From the NCBI RefSeq assembly GCF_024732245.1, contig NZ_CP093845.1, positions 3,234,272-3,298,271 on the forward strand: a stretch of DNA of 64,000 bases. The letters are read 5' to 3'. Of this stretch, positions 38,315-46,937 are shown piece by piece (the first letter of the stretch is position 1; each line of letters starts with the position of its first letter). This stretch comes from Dietzia sp. B32 (lineage in GTDB: Bacteria > Actinomycetota > Actinomycetes > Mycobacteriales > Mycobacteriaceae). The notes beneath the pieces are model-generated. The model had not been told where the DNA came from. It saw nothing but the letters and a program-made list of their open reading frames with translations, and did no database searches. The position numbers and the translations under genes are program-made.

Positions 38315-39502
38315 GTGATCGCCGACGCGCTGGCCTACGCCGGCCCCATCAAACAGATCCTCGATCTGCTGTCCGCGGAGGAGTTCGTCCCCGACGAGGC
38401 GCAGAACATCATGAGACCGGTCAGCGACGGGTTGGGGGCGGCCCAGCAGCTGGGCCCGCCTCTGGAGCGCCTGTTGTCCGAGTCGTGGGACTCCCTGGCC
38501 TCCCTGGGTGCCGCGCACTCGATCGCCGAGGTGGGTCGGACGATGGGGGCGCTCGGTGAGTCCGCGGCGGAGATAGCACGGGTCACCGCCGTGGCCGCGG
38601 AGATCGTGGTCCGTGGGACGGTCGAGGTGATCGGGATCGTGCAGCAGTTCCTCGCCCGCGCCGCCGCCATGGGCCCGGCTCTGCTCACCCCGCCGGGACA
38701 GGCCGCCCTGCTCGGACTGGCCGCCGAGCACCTGGCGCGGGGGATCCAGGTGGCCGAGCGGGTGCAGTCCGAGCTCAGGGTGCCGACCGCCGAGATGCGG
38801 GCCATCGCCGCCGGCATCCCCCCGGCGCCCCGCATGCCGGGTGCGATCGGTGCCGATTCCGGCACGGGGGGCGCGATCAACGCCTCGACGGTGGCCTACA
38901 CCGGGTCCGGGCCGGGCGCGATCTCCACCGCCGTCGGCGGCGCGTCCGGGGGTGGGGCTTCCGGCGGTGCGGCGGGCGGTGCGTTCGACGGCGGCTCGTC
39001 GGGCGGCGCGGCGGAGAGCGCCGCGGGGCCCGGCAGGGCACCGGGATCCGCGGGATCCGGTGGTGCCGGTGGTGCCGGTGGTGCCGGCTCCGGGATGATC
39101 GGCGGCGGCACCGAGGTGACCCTGCCCGACGGCTCGGTCGCCAACGCCCCCAACGAGCAGGCCGCCGGGGCTGTCCGCAACGCGCTCAGCCAGCAGGGCG
39201 TGCCGTACGTGTGGGGCGGCACCACGCCCGGGCAGGGGCTGGACTGCAGCGGCCTGACGCAGTGGGCGTACGGGGACGCGGGTGTGGAGATCCCCCGCCT
39301 GGCCCAGGAACAGGGGGTGGGCGTCCAGGTGTCCGCCCGGGACCTCATGCCCGGTGACCTCCTCGTGTGGGACGGTCACGTCGCCATGTTCATCGGCAAC
39401 GGGCAGATCGTGGAGGCCGGGGACCCCGTAGCGGTCTCCGGCCTGCGCACCGACAATATCGGCATGACCTTCCACGGGTTCTATCGCCCGACCGGCGGAT
39501 GA
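38315..39502 (+). CDS. NlpC/P60 (C40) peptidoglycan hydrolase with ESX-like N-terminus
   Basis: A 395-residue protein. Residues 1-165 are helical, without signal peptide or transmembrane segment, recalling WXG/PPE-like secretion partners. Residues 205-265 are an almost pure Gly/Ala/Ser linker. The C-terminal C40 domain (about 280-395) has LDCSGL with nucleophile Cys311, GHVAMFIG with His355 and Glu367 in the third position, a Cys-His-Glu arrangement like that of RipA. It should cleave D-glutamyl-mDAP stem-peptide bonds. GTG at 38315. It overlaps the next gene by ATGA. Confidence 0.85.
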   Translation: MIADALAYAGPIKQILDLLSAEEFVPDEAQNIMRPVSDGLGAAQQLGPPLERLLSESWDSLASLGAAHSIAEVGRTMGALGESAAEIARVTAVAAEIVVRGTVEVIGIVQQFLARAAAMGPALLTPPGQAALLGLAAEHLARGIQVAERVQSELRVPTAEMRAIAAGIPPAPRMPGAIGADSGTGGAINASTVAYTGSGPGAISTAVGGASGGGASGGAAGGAFDGGSSGGAAESAAGPGRAPGSAGSGGAGGAGGAGSGMIGGGTEVTLPDGSVANAPNEQAAGAVRNALSQQGVPYVWGGTTPGQGLDCSGLTQWAYGDAGVEIPRLAQEQGVGVQVSARDLMPGDLLVWDGHVAMFIGNGQIVEAGDPVAVSGLRTDNIGMTFHGFYRPTGG

Positions 39503-39774
39503 CGCCCGACACCTGCCGGCGCACCGACCCGATGACCGGGGTGGTCGCCGAGGTCGGCACCGACGGCGTGCCGGTGGGCTTGGCCCTGCCGGCCGGGCTC
39601 CTCGACCGTCCGCCCGCGGAGGTGGCGCGGGCGGTCCTGCGCACCCTCACCGCGGCGGCGGGCGACGCCCGCGACCTCCTGGAGCGCCTCGCCGCGGAGG
39701 ACTGGGACGAGCAGGACTGGGACGAGCAGGGCTGGGACGACGGCGACGCCGAGATGGCCGGGGTCCCCGGGTGA
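39499..39774 (+). CDS. small acidic hypothetical protein with WDEQ repeats
   Basis: A 91-residue protein not recognised. It contains a predicted beta segment (VVAEVGTDGVPVGLALPAGLL), a helix (PPAEVARAVLRTLTAAAGDARDLLERLAAED) and an acidic tail with tandem DEQDWDEQ units encoded by a 15-bp repeat. The ATG overlaps the hydrolase stop (ATGA), and the next gene starts inside its stop (GTGA), so expression is coupled. An inner ATG at 39532 is an alternative start. It could be a chaperone or inhibitor for the hydrolase; this is speculation. Confidence 0.6.
   Translation: MTPDTCRRTDPMTGVVAEVGTDGVPVGLALPAGLLDRPPAEVARAVLRTLTAAAGDARDLLERLAAEDWDEQDWDEQGWDDGDAEMAGVPG
39700..39743 (+). repeat. 15-bp tandem repeat (about 2.9 copies)
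   Basis: GACTGGGACGAGCAG occurs twice exactly and a third time with changes, encoding the DWDEQ tail of the small acidic protein. In-frame expansion would lengthen the tail. Confidence 0.75.
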
Positions 39775-40151
39775 GCGGTGGCGGGCTGGACGTCGAGGCG
39801 TTCCTCGATCGCCTGCGGGGGATCGCGGCGGAGTGGGAGTCGGCCCACGACCAGCTGGAGACGCTGCGGGTGACGGTGACCAGCCGGGACCACCTCGCCA
39901 CCGCCACGGCCGACTCCGGCGGGACGGTGGTGGACCTCGTGCTGGCGCCCGGGTTGCGCAGGCACGGCTCCGAGGCGGTGTCGGCGTCGATCCTCGAGGC
40001 CACATCGGATGCCGTGGGGCAGGCCAACGCGCGTCGCGCGGAGCTCGTCTCGGGATCCGTCGCCCTCGCCGTGAGCGGTCGCAAGCGCGCCGCCGAGGAC
40101 GCCGCCCGCGAGCACACAGACCCCGCCCCGGCGGGCCGTGGCACCGGCTGA
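39771..40151 (+). CDS. YbaB/EbfC-family protein (EspL-like)
   Basis: A 126-residue protein with the YbaB fold: an N-terminal helix (DVEAFLDRLRGIAAEWESAH), a beta sheet (LRVTVTSRDHLATATADSGG, VVDLVLAPG) and a long C-terminal helix (AVSASILEATSDAVGQANARRAEL). Genomic YbaB relatives bind DNA as dimers, but copies inside ESX loci (EspL type) are thought to accompany secreted substrates. Coupled by GTGA to the previous gene, it closes the four-gene cassette. Which of the two roles applies cannot be told from sequence. Confidence 0.7.
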   Translation: MSGGGLDVEAFLDRLRGIAAEWESAHDQLETLRVTVTSRDHLATATADSGGTVVDLVLAPGLRRHGSEAVSASILEATSDAVGQANARRAELVSGSVALAVSGRKRAAEDAAREHTDPAPAGRGTG

Positions 40152-40162
40152 CGGGCCGTGGA

Positions 40163-40168
40163 TATGCT
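40163..40168 (+). promoter_or_regulatory. -10 hexamer TATGCT, predicted leaderless
   Basis: TATGCT ends 7 nt before the ATG at 40176, which selects this start over the GTG at 40158 and separates this gene from the upstream cassette. Confidence 0.5.
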
Positions 40169-40175
40169 GACCGAC

Positions 40176-41408
40176 ATGGCCAAGGACATCGTCCCGATCG
40201 AGCTCGGTCTCCCGGAGGGAGACGTCACGACCCTCTGGGCACCCAGTTGGCGGGAGGACAACGACGACTGGGAGGCGTTCCTCGGACTGGACGAGGACCT
40301 CTACGCGTTCGACTCGACGGCCGAGCTCCTCGCGCTGGTCCGCAGCGGGGCGGAGCACGATCTGCAGGACCACCCGTCGTGGGAGGAGTTCGCCGGATCG
40401 GACGTGCTCGCCTTCCGCGCCGCCGAGGAGAACTGCTACGACCTCGTCGGCGTCCTCGAGCTCCTCGGGGACGATCCGACCGAGTCGTCGGTCGACGAGA
40501 TCGACCAGTCCTTCGCGATCGCCCGCTCGATCGGCGAGGTGTGCGAGCTGGACACCGTCACCAAGTTCTTCAACGGCAACCCCGTACTCGCGTCCGTCAC
40601 CCACGGCATGGACGAATTCTACGGCCGGGACGGACTCAAGCTGTGGAAGTCCATCCGGAAGACGGTCGCCAAGGGCTGGGACGACGTCCTCGACGCCATC
40701 CAGGACGTCATGACCACCCCGGAGATCGACCGCGCCGAGGTCGAGCGTGCCCGTCGCGACCTCGAGACCGCGGAGGCCGCACTGCCCGAACCCGAGCCGG
40801 AGCCCGAGCCGGAGCCCGAGCCCGCCCCGACCGGTTACCCCGAGGGCTCGCTCTGGGAGAGCGTGGGGATCGACCCCGTCAGGATCGTGTTCGCCGACCA
40901 GGAGTACCTGAGCCTGCGTTGCTACCTCGGCGACCGGCCGGTCTTCCTCGGCGACGGCGACCAGGTGTACGTGTTCACCAGCGCGCGCGGCCTGTCGCGC
41001 TTCCTGGCGGACAACGACGACGCGACGCTCAGCCGGGTCGCGACCTACGAACGCGTCAAGATGGCCGCGACCGACGGCAGCCTGGACGTCCACGTCACCG
41101 ACGACAACGCCTACGTCCTGGCCGGCCTGGACCGCGACATCGAGGTCGGGCCGGACATGGTGGACTCCGAGCAGCTCGGCCTGGCGGTGGAACTCGTCAC
41201 CGACCTGGCGAACTACGTCGGCGACGCCGAGCTCGAAGCCGCGGTGACCGGCCGCGGATCATCGCTGCGGCGGTACCTGCACTACGTGCTCAATCCCGAC
41301 GACGCCAAGCTGCTCGAGCCCACCGCGCCGTACGACGACGAGGCGTCCGAGTGGCGAGATCTGGTCGACGACGTGGAGAAGCTCGTGACGACGCCCGACA
41401 TCGCCTGA
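40176..41408 (+). CDS. conserved actinobacterial protein of unknown function
   Basis: A 410-residue acidic cytoplasmic protein. Relatives are sometimes labelled primosomal protein, without support I can see. Two parts are separated by a Glu-Pro repeat linker (about residues 200-215). The N-terminal part (EFAGSDVLAFRAAEENCYDLVGVLELL, KLWKSIRKTVAKGWDDVLDAIQDV) is helical. The C-terminal part starts with SVGIDPVRIVFADQEYLSLRCYLG and looks alpha/beta (VYVFTSARGLSRFLAD). No catalytic or DNA-binding motif stands out. ATG at 40176 chosen from the -10 spacing. Confidence 0.8.
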   Translation: MAKDIVPIELGLPEGDVTTLWAPSWREDNDDWEAFLGLDEDLYAFDSTAELLALVRSGAEHDLQDHPSWEEFAGSDVLAFRAAEENCYDLVGVLELLGDDPTESSVDEIDQSFAIARSIGEVCELDTVTKFFNGNPVLASVTHGMDEFYGRDGLKLWKSIRKTVAKGWDDVLDAIQDVMTTPEIDRAEVERARRDLETAEAALPEPEPEPEPEPEPAPTGYPEGSLWESVGIDPVRIVFADQEYLSLRCYLGDRPVFLGDGDQVYVFTSARGLSRFLADNDDATLSRVATYERVKMAATDGSLDVHVTDDNAYVLAGLDRDIEVGPDMVDSEQLGLAVELVTDLANYVGDAELEAAVTGRGSSLRRYLHYVLNPDDAKLLEPTAPYDDEASEWRDLVDDVEKLVTTPDIA

Positions 41409-41419
41409 ACCACGCGGGC

Positions 41420-41448
41420 CGCGCGGCGGCCGCGGGCAGCGCCGCGCG
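41420..41448. terminator. GC hairpin between convergent genes
   Basis: Nine-base arms CGCGCGGCG/CGCCGCGCG with an 11-nt loop between the conserved hypothetical gene and deoA. No T run. Confidence 0.5.
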
Positions 41449-41485
41449 CAGGGTCATCCGCGCGGATACGACCGCGGCGCGCGCG

Positions 41486-42784
41486 TCACCAGCCGCGCCG
41501 GCGCCCGGTCACCGCGCCGGCGGGTCCGCGATCAGCGCCCGTCCCCAACGCCGCCGCCAGCTCGTCGAGCGCGGCGGGTAGACGTCCCTCGTCGCCGGCG
41601 TGCACGGTGGCCACCACCTCGCCCGCGTGGACGTGGTCGCCCTCGACGCGGTGCAGCACCACCCCGGCGGCCGGGTCGATAGCCTCCCCCGGGCGGGTCC
41701 GACCCGCCCCGGAGAGCCACGAGGCTCGCCCCACCCCGAGCGCGTCCCACCGGAGCGGGCCCGTCGTGGCGGCCCGGATCTGCTCGGTGTGGGCAGCCCT
41801 GGGCAGCGGTGCGTCCGGGTCCCCGCCCTGGGCGGAGATCATCGCCCGGTAGGAATCCATCGCCCGACCGTCGCCCAGCCGGGCCCGCGGGTCGGCGTCC
41901 GAGATCCCCACCGCCGCGAGCGCCTCGCGCGCCAGCTCACAGGTCAGATCGACCATGTCGTCCGGCCCGCCGCCGGCGAGGATCTCGAGGCACTCGGCCA
42001 CCTCGAGCGCGTTGCCCACCGCCCGGCCCAGCGGGGTGTGGTTGGCCGTGACCAGCGCGCTGGTCCGGACCCCGGAGGCGGCGCCGATCCCCACCATCAC
42101 CCGTGCCAGCTCGGCGGCCTCGGCGGGGTCGGGCAGGAACGCACCCGAGCCGTATTTCACGTCCAGAACCAGGGCCCCGGTGCCCTCGGCGATCTTCTTG
42201 CTCATGATGGACGCGGCGATCATCGGGATGGACGCGACGGTCCCGGTGACGTCCCGCAGCGCGTAGAGCGCGCGGTCGGCGGGCGCGAGATCGGCCCCGG
42301 CCGCGCAGATCACCGCCCCGGTCCGCGACAGCACGGACCGCATCTCGTCCGTGTCAAGGTCCGCTCGCCAACCCGGGATCGACTCGAGCTTGTCCAGCGT
42401 GCCACCGGTGTGGCCGAGACCTCGTCCCGACAGCTGGGGAACGGCCACGTCCCAGGTGGCCAGCAGCGGCGTCAACACGAGCGTGATCGCGTCGCCCACC
42501 CCGCCGGTGGAGTGCTTGTCGACCGTGGGAACCACCACGCCGCCGCGCGTGAGGCCGGACAGGTCCATCCGGGTCCCGGAGTCCACCATCGCCGTGGTCC
42601 ACCGGGAGATCTCCCGGTCGGTCATCCCCCGGAAGCAGATCGCCATCGCGAGCGCCGACATCTGCTCGGGTGCGACCACCCCGCGGGTGAACCCGTCGAC
42701 CATCCAGTCGATCTCGTCGTCGTCGAGCTCCCGCCCGTCCCTCTTGGCCTCGATGATCCGCACGGCGTCGTGGCGCGCGGTCAC
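41486..42784 (-). CDS. deoA: thymidine phosphorylase
   Basis: Phosphorolyses thymidine/deoxyuridine, giving the base and deoxyribose-1-phosphate. The 432-residue protein has the family signature SGRGLGHTGGTLDKLES, the phosphate loop VDKHSTGGVGD, SIMSKKIAEGTGALVLDVKYGSGAF split over adjacent blocks, and a C-terminal alpha/beta domain with HRVEGDHVHAGEVVATV. GTG at 42784 overlaps the cdd stop (GTGA). With cdd it forms a pyrimidine-nucleoside salvage operon whose uracil product can be used by Upp. Order matches Rv3314c-Rv3315c; add (Rv3313c) is not present. Confidence 0.95.
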   Translation of the reverse strand: MTARHDAVRIIEAKRDGRELDDDEIDWMVDGFTRGVVAPEQMSALAMAICFRGMTDREISRWTTAMVDSGTRMDLSGLTRGGVVVPTVDKHSTGGVGDAITLVLTPLLATWDVAVPQLSGRGLGHTGGTLDKLESIPGWRADLDTDEMRSVLSRTGAVICAAGADLAPADRALYALRDVTGTVASIPMIAASIMSKKIAEGTGALVLDVKYGSGAFLPDPAEAAELARVMVGIGAASGVRTSALVTANHTPLGRAVGNALEVAECLEILAGGGPDDMVDLTCELAREALAAVGISDADPRARLGDGRAMDSYRAMISAQGGDPDAPLPRAAHTEQIRAATTGPLRWDALGVGRASWLSGAGRTRPGEAIDPAAGVVLHRVEGDHVHAGEVVATVHAGDEGRLPAALDELAAALGTGADRGPAGAVTGRRRGW

Positions 42785-43233
42785 CTCAGGTCCTCCGGTC
42801 CGAAGGCATCCGGGAGGAGCTCGCCGAGACGCACCGCGCCGCGCGCGGTGTGGACCACGAGCCCGGGGCCGCCGTGTTCGTGGAGCAGTTGGCGGCAGCG
42901 CCCGCAGGGCGCGAGGGGTTCCCCGGTGTGGGAGACGACGACGAGCTCGAGCAGTCTCCCGCCGCCGGTGCGGTGGAGGTCGGAGACGAGAGAGCACTCT
43001 GCGCACAGGGTCAGACCGTAGGAGGCGTTCTCGACGTTGCACCCGACGACGATCCGCACCCGCCCGTCTGCTGCCCCGGCGGGTGACCCCGCGTCCGGGC
43101 CGATCGCCAACGCGGCCGCACCCACCCCCAGCCCCGAGTACGGACGGTAGGCGCCCCGGGCGGCCCCCACGGCGGCCTCGGTGAGGCTGTCGACAAGCGC
43201 GTTGCGTTGTGCTGCGGTTTCGTCGTCAGGCAC
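42781..43233 (-). CDS. cdd: cytidine deaminase
   Basis: Zinc enzyme deaminating (deoxy)cytidine to (deoxy)uridine. The 150-residue homotetrameric-type protein has YRPYSGLGVGAA, NVENASYGLTLCAE with the zinc Cys and catalytic Glu, and PCGRCRQLL with the other two zinc cysteines. A Gly/Ala/Pro-rich insertion (about residues 43-58) widens the usual early loop. GTG at 43233. First gene of the cdd-deoA pair, divergent from sdhC. Confidence 0.94.
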   Translation of the reverse strand: MPDDETAAQRNALVDSLTEAAVGAARGAYRPYSGLGVGAAALAIGPDAGSPAGAADGRVRIVVGCNVENASYGLTLCAECSLVSDLHRTGGGRLLELVVVSHTGEPLAPCGRCRQLLHEHGGPGLVVHTARGAVRLGELLPDAFGPEDLR

Positions 43234-43259
43234 CCTGTCCTACCCTTCGGTAACATCAT

Positions 43260-43273
43260 TTAGGCTTCCCTAA
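43260..43273. promoter_or_regulatory. iron-box-like palindrome TTAGG-N4-CCTAA between cdd and sdhC
   Basis: Both five-base arms and the 4-bp spacing of the DtxR/IdeR core are exact, though flanking positions match poorly (about 12 of 19 overall). It lies 27 bp upstream of cdd and 150 bp upstream of sdhC. SDH is an iron-rich enzyme often repressed in iron limitation. Confidence 0.4.
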
Positions 43274-43423
43274 CTGGGAGAACCCGCTCGGATCACGGTA
43301 CCCACCCTGCTTTCCCCCGGTCAGATCTCAGGTCTAAAGTCCTAGTAGGCGCCCGCTGTGCTCTAGGGCCGGAACGCGCGCCGATGGCATCAGGCCCAAG
43401 CGATTCGGAGGCACGACAAGCCC

Positions 43424-43831
43424 ATGAGTACTGCGCAGGCGCCGGCGCGTCCGGCCCCCACAAAGAAGCTCAACCTCTACAAGGGTGACCCGGGGATGTG
43501 GTCCTGGGTCGCGCACCGCATCTCGGGCGTCGCGATCTTCTTCTTCCTCTTCGTCCACGTGCTCGACACCGCTCTCGTCACGGTGAGCCCGGAGAGCTAC
43601 AACGCGGTCATCGACACGTACAAGTCCCCGATCGTCGGCCTCATGGAGATCGGCCTGGTCGCGCTCGTGCTCTTCCACGCACTCAACGGTCTCCGGATCG
43701 TCCTCATCGACTTCTGGTCGAAGGGTGCCAAGTACCAGCGCCAGATGCTGTGGGCGGTCCTGGCGATCTGGGTCGTGGTGTTCGCCGCGGCCACCGCCCG
43801 CCTCCTCTTCCTTCTCTTCCAGCACCTCTAA
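43424..43831 (+). CDS. sdhC: succinate dehydrogenase cytochrome b556 subunit
   Basis: Membrane anchor subunit of respiratory complex II. The 135-residue protein has three membrane helices (about 33-55, 73-95, 107-130) and the family motif WSWVAHRISGVAIFFFLFVHVLD, with Ser/Arg near the quinone site and His as haem ligand. ATG at 43424 with CGGAGG upstream. First of sdhCDAB; sdhD follows by 14 bp. Confidence 0.95.
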   Translation: MSTAQAPARPAPTKKLNLYKGDPGMWSWVAHRISGVAIFFFLFVHVLDTALVTVSPESYNAVIDTYKSPIVGLMEIGLVALVLFHALNGLRIVLIDFWSKGAKYQRQMLWAVLAIWVVVFAAATARLLFLLFQHL

Positions 43832-43845
43832 GGGGAACGATCACC

Positions 43846-44277
43846 ATGGCAGACGCACCTGTTCTCCAGACGTCCTACGACCGGCCGGCCTCCCTGGCGC
43901 AGCCGCGCTCGCCCCGCCTGCGCTCGCGCGGCAACTTCGAACGCTCCGCGTGGATCTTCATGCGCTACTCGGGCGTCGCGCTGGTCATCCTCACGATCGG
44001 CCACCTCACCGTCGGCCTGATGATCGACGAGGGCGTCCACCGGATCGACTGGGCGTACGTGGCCGACCGCTGGCAGAGCCCGTTCTGGGCCGTGTGGGAT
44101 CTCCTCATGCTCTGGCTGGCCATGCTCCACGGCGGCAACGGTGTCCGCACCGTCATCGCGGACTACTCGCGCAAGGACTCGACCCGGTTCTGGCTCAACT
44201 CGATCCTGTTCGTCGCCACCGGCCTCGTCCTGGTCCTGGGCACCTACGCCATCTTCGGCCTCGCCTACGACATCTGA
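43846..44277 (+). CDS. sdhD: succinate dehydrogenase hydrophobic membrane anchor subunit
   Basis: Second anchor of complex II, 143 residues. Three hydrophobic helices begin with WIFMRYSGVALVILTIGHLTVGLM (carrying an anchor-type His), then FWAVWDLLMLWLAMLHGGNGVRTVIADY and SILFVATGLVLVLGTYAIFGL. ATG at 43846, AAGGGG upstream. Gene order sdhC-D-A-B matches Rv3316-Rv3319. Confidence 0.95.
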   Translation: MADAPVLQTSYDRPASLAQPRSPRLRSRGNFERSAWIFMRYSGVALVILTIGHLTVGLMIDEGVHRIDWAYVADRWQSPFWAVWDLLMLWLAMLHGGNGVRTVIADYSRKDSTRFWLNSILFVATGLVLVLGTYAIFGLAYDI

Positions 44278-44334
44278 TCGCGGCTGAATTCGTCCGCGGA
44301 CTTCACTTCTCCGAAAGCGAGCACTGAGTAACCC

Positions 44335-46104
44335 ATGACCGATCGTCAGGTCCACCAGCATCAGTACGACGTCGTGATCGTCGGCGCCGGCGGCGCAGGC
44401 ATGCGCGCGGCCATCGAGTCGGGCCCGCGTACCCGTACCGCGGTCCTCACCAAGCTCTACCCCACCCGCTCCCACACCGGCGCCGCCCAGGGCGGCATGT
44501 GCGCCGCCCTCGCGAACGTCGAGGAGGACAACTGGGAGTGGCACACGTTCGACACGGTCAAGGGCGGCGACTACCTCGTCGACCAGGACGCCGCGGAGAT
44601 CATGGCCAAGGAGGCCATCACCGCCGTCATCGACCTGGAGAACATGGGCCTGCCGTTCAACCGCACGCCCGAGGGCAAGATCGACCAGCGGCGCTTCGGT
44701 GGCCACACCCGTGACCACGGCAAGGCGCCCGTGCGTCGCGCGTGCTACGCCGCCGACCGCACGGGTCACATGATCCTGCAGACCCTGTACCAGAACTGCA
44801 TCAAGCACAAGGTCGAGTTCTTCAACGAGTTCTACGTCCTCGACCTCTGTCTGACCGAGACCCCGGAGGGCCCCGTGGCCACCGGTTGCGTGGCCTACGA
44901 GCTCGCGTCCGGCGACCTCCACGTGTTCCACTCCAAGGCCACGGTGTTCGCCACCGGCGGCTCGGGCCGCATGTACAAGACCACCTCCAACGCCCACACC
45001 CTCACCGGTGACGGCATGGCCGTGGTGTTCCGCAAGGGCCTGCCGCTGGAGGACATGGAGTTCCACCAGTTCCACCCGACCGGTCTGGCCGGCCTGGGCA
45101 TCCTCATCTCGGAGGCCGTCCGAGGCGAGGGCGGCATCCTGCGCAACGCCGACGGCGAGCGCTTCATGGAGCGGTACGCGCCCACCATCAAGGACCTCGC
45201 GCCGCGTGACATCGTCGCCCGGTCGATGGTCCTGGAGGTCCGCGAGGGCCGCGGTGCAGGTCCGAACAAGGACTACGTCTACATCGACGTCACCCACCTC
45301 GGCGCCGACGTGCTCGAGGAGAAGCTGCCCGACATCACCGAGTTCTCGCGCACCTACCTGGGAGTCGACCCGGTCACCGAGCTCGTCCCGGTGTTCCCCA
45401 CCTGTCACTACGTCATGGGCGGCATCCCCACCAACATCCAGGGCGAGGTGCTCCGCAACTCGAACGACGTGGTCCCGGGCCTGTACGCCGCCGGCGAGTG
45501 CGCCTGCGTGTCCGTGCACGGCTCCAACCGCCTGGGCACCAACTCGCTGCTGGACATCAACGTGTTCGGTCGGCGCGCCGGCATCGCCGCCGCCGAGTAC
45601 GCGGCCGCCCACGAGTTCGTGGAGCTGCCCGACGAGCCCGAGAAGATGGTGCGCGACTGGATGGAGAGCATGCTGGCTCCCCACGGTTCGGAGAACGCCG
45701 CCGACATCCGTAGCGAGATGCAGGCCATGATGGACGACAAGGCGTCGGTGTTCCGCAACGAGCAGTCGCTCACCGAGGCCCGTGACGAGCTGCGCGCCCT
45801 CAAGGCCCGCTACGCCGACGTCACGGTCAGCGACAAGGGCAAACGTTTCAACACCGAGCTCCTGGAGGCCGTCGAACTGGGCTTCCTCCTCGAGCTGGCG
45901 GAGGTCACCGTCGTGTGTGCCCTCAACCGCGAGGAGTCCCGCGGCGGCCACTCCCGTGAGGACTTCCCGGACCGTAACGACGCCGACTACATGAAGCACA
46001 CGATGGCGTACAAGGAGACCGGACTCGATCTGCTCTCCGAGATCCGGCTGGATTGGAAGCCGGTTGTGCAGACCCGCTACGAGCCGATGGAGCGTAAGTA
46101 CTGA
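44335..46104 (+). CDS. sdhA: succinate dehydrogenase flavoprotein subunit
   Basis: Catalytic subunit with covalent FAD, oxidising succinate to fumarate. The 589-residue protein shows VVIVGAGGAGMRAA, the SHTGAAQGGMCAAL block with the His that binds FAD covalently, FGGHTRDHGKAPVRRACYAADRTG near the active site split among strands, EFHQFHPTGL and the late GLYAAGECACVSVHGSNRLGTNSLLD region. ATG at 44335. Stop overlaps the sdhB start by one base. Confidence 0.97.
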   Translation: MTDRQVHQHQYDVVIVGAGGAGMRAAIESGPRTRTAVLTKLYPTRSHTGAAQGGMCAALANVEEDNWEWHTFDTVKGGDYLVDQDAAEIMAKEAITAVIDLENMGLPFNRTPEGKIDQRRFGGHTRDHGKAPVRRACYAADRTGHMILQTLYQNCIKHKVEFFNEFYVLDLCLTETPEGPVATGCVAYELASGDLHVFHSKATVFATGGSGRMYKTTSNAHTLTGDGMAVVFRKGLPLEDMEFHQFHPTGLAGLGILISEAVRGEGGILRNADGERFMERYAPTIKDLAPRDIVARSMVLEVREGRGAGPNKDYVYIDVTHLGADVLEEKLPDITEFSRTYLGVDPVTELVPVFPTCHYVMGGIPTNIQGEVLRNSNDVVPGLYAAGECACVSVHGSNRLGTNSLLDINVFGRRAGIAAAEYAAAHEFVELPDEPEKMVRDWMESMLAPHGSENAADIRSEMQAMMDDKASVFRNEQSLTEARDELRALKARYADVTVSDKGKRFNTELLEAVELGFLLELAEVTVVCALNREESRGGHSREDFPDRNDADYMKHTMAYKETGLDLLSEIRLDWKPVVQTRYEPMERKY

Positions 46105-46886
46105 TGAGTTCCGCAGTCGACACCACCAAGTCCACGGACGGCACCACCGACCGCCCGGTCCCCCCCGGCTCGACCATGGTCACGCTGAAGATCGCCCGGT
46201 TCAACCCGGAGGATCCGGACTCGGCCGGCTGGAAGGAGTACGAGGTCCCGGCCCTGCCGTCCGACCGCCTACTCAACCTGCTGATGTACGTGAAGAACTA
46301 CATCGACGGCTCGCTCGCGTTCCGTCGGTCGTGCGCCCACGGCGTCTGCGGGTCCGACGCCATGCTCATCAACGGCGTCAACCGACTGGCGTGCAAGGTC
46401 CTCATGAAGGACATGCTCCCCAAGGACGGCAAGTCCATCACCATCACGGTTGCCCCGATCCGCGGGCTGCCGGTGGAGAAGGACCTGTACGTCGACATGG
46501 AGCCGTTCTTCAAGTCGTTCCGTGACGTCATGCCGTACCTCATCACCTCCGGCAACCAGCCGACCGCCGAGCGCATCCAGTCGCCGACGGACCGCGCCCG
46601 CTTCGACGACACCACCAAGTGCATCCTCTGTGCCTGCTGCACGACCTCCTGCCCCGTGTTCTGGGCCGACGGGTCGTACTTCGGGCCGGCGGCGATCGTC
46701 AACGCGCACCGGTTCATCTTCGACTCCCGTGACGAGGGCGCAGCCGAGCGGCTGGAGATCCTCAACGACGCCGAGGGCGTGTGGCGCTGCCGCACCACCT
46801 TCAACTGCACCGACGCGTGCCCCCGTGGCATCCAGGTGACCCAGGCGATCCAGGAGGTCAAGCGCGCACTGCTGTTCGCGCGCTGA
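46104..46886 (+). CDS. sdhB: succinate dehydrogenase iron-sulfur subunit
   Basis: Carries electrons from FAD to quinone through [2Fe-2S], [4Fe-4S] and [3Fe-4S] centres. The 260-residue protein has the plant-type 2Fe-2S motif CAHGVCGSD, where Asp replaces the third Cys as in other bacterial SdhB proteins, followed by a distal Cys. The dicluster motifs are CILCACCTTSCP and CTDACPRG. ATG at 46104 overlaps the sdhA stop. A good hairpin follows 52 bp after the stop and ends the operon. Confidence 0.97.
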   Translation: MSSAVDTTKSTDGTTDRPVPPGSTMVTLKIARFNPEDPDSAGWKEYEVPALPSDRLLNLLMYVKNYIDGSLAFRRSCAHGVCGSDAMLINGVNRLACKVLMKDMLPKDGKSITITVAPIRGLPVEKDLYVDMEPFFKSFRDVMPYLITSGNQPTAERIQSPTDRARFDDTTKCILCACCTTSCPVFWADGSYFGPAAIVNAHRFIFDSRDEGAAERLEILNDAEGVWRCRTTFNCTDACPRGIQVTQAIQEVKRALLFAR

Positions 46887-46937
46887 TCGACCAGACTGCT
46901 CACCCGTGGCGTTCCGGCGCCGCGACGCAGCACCGAC

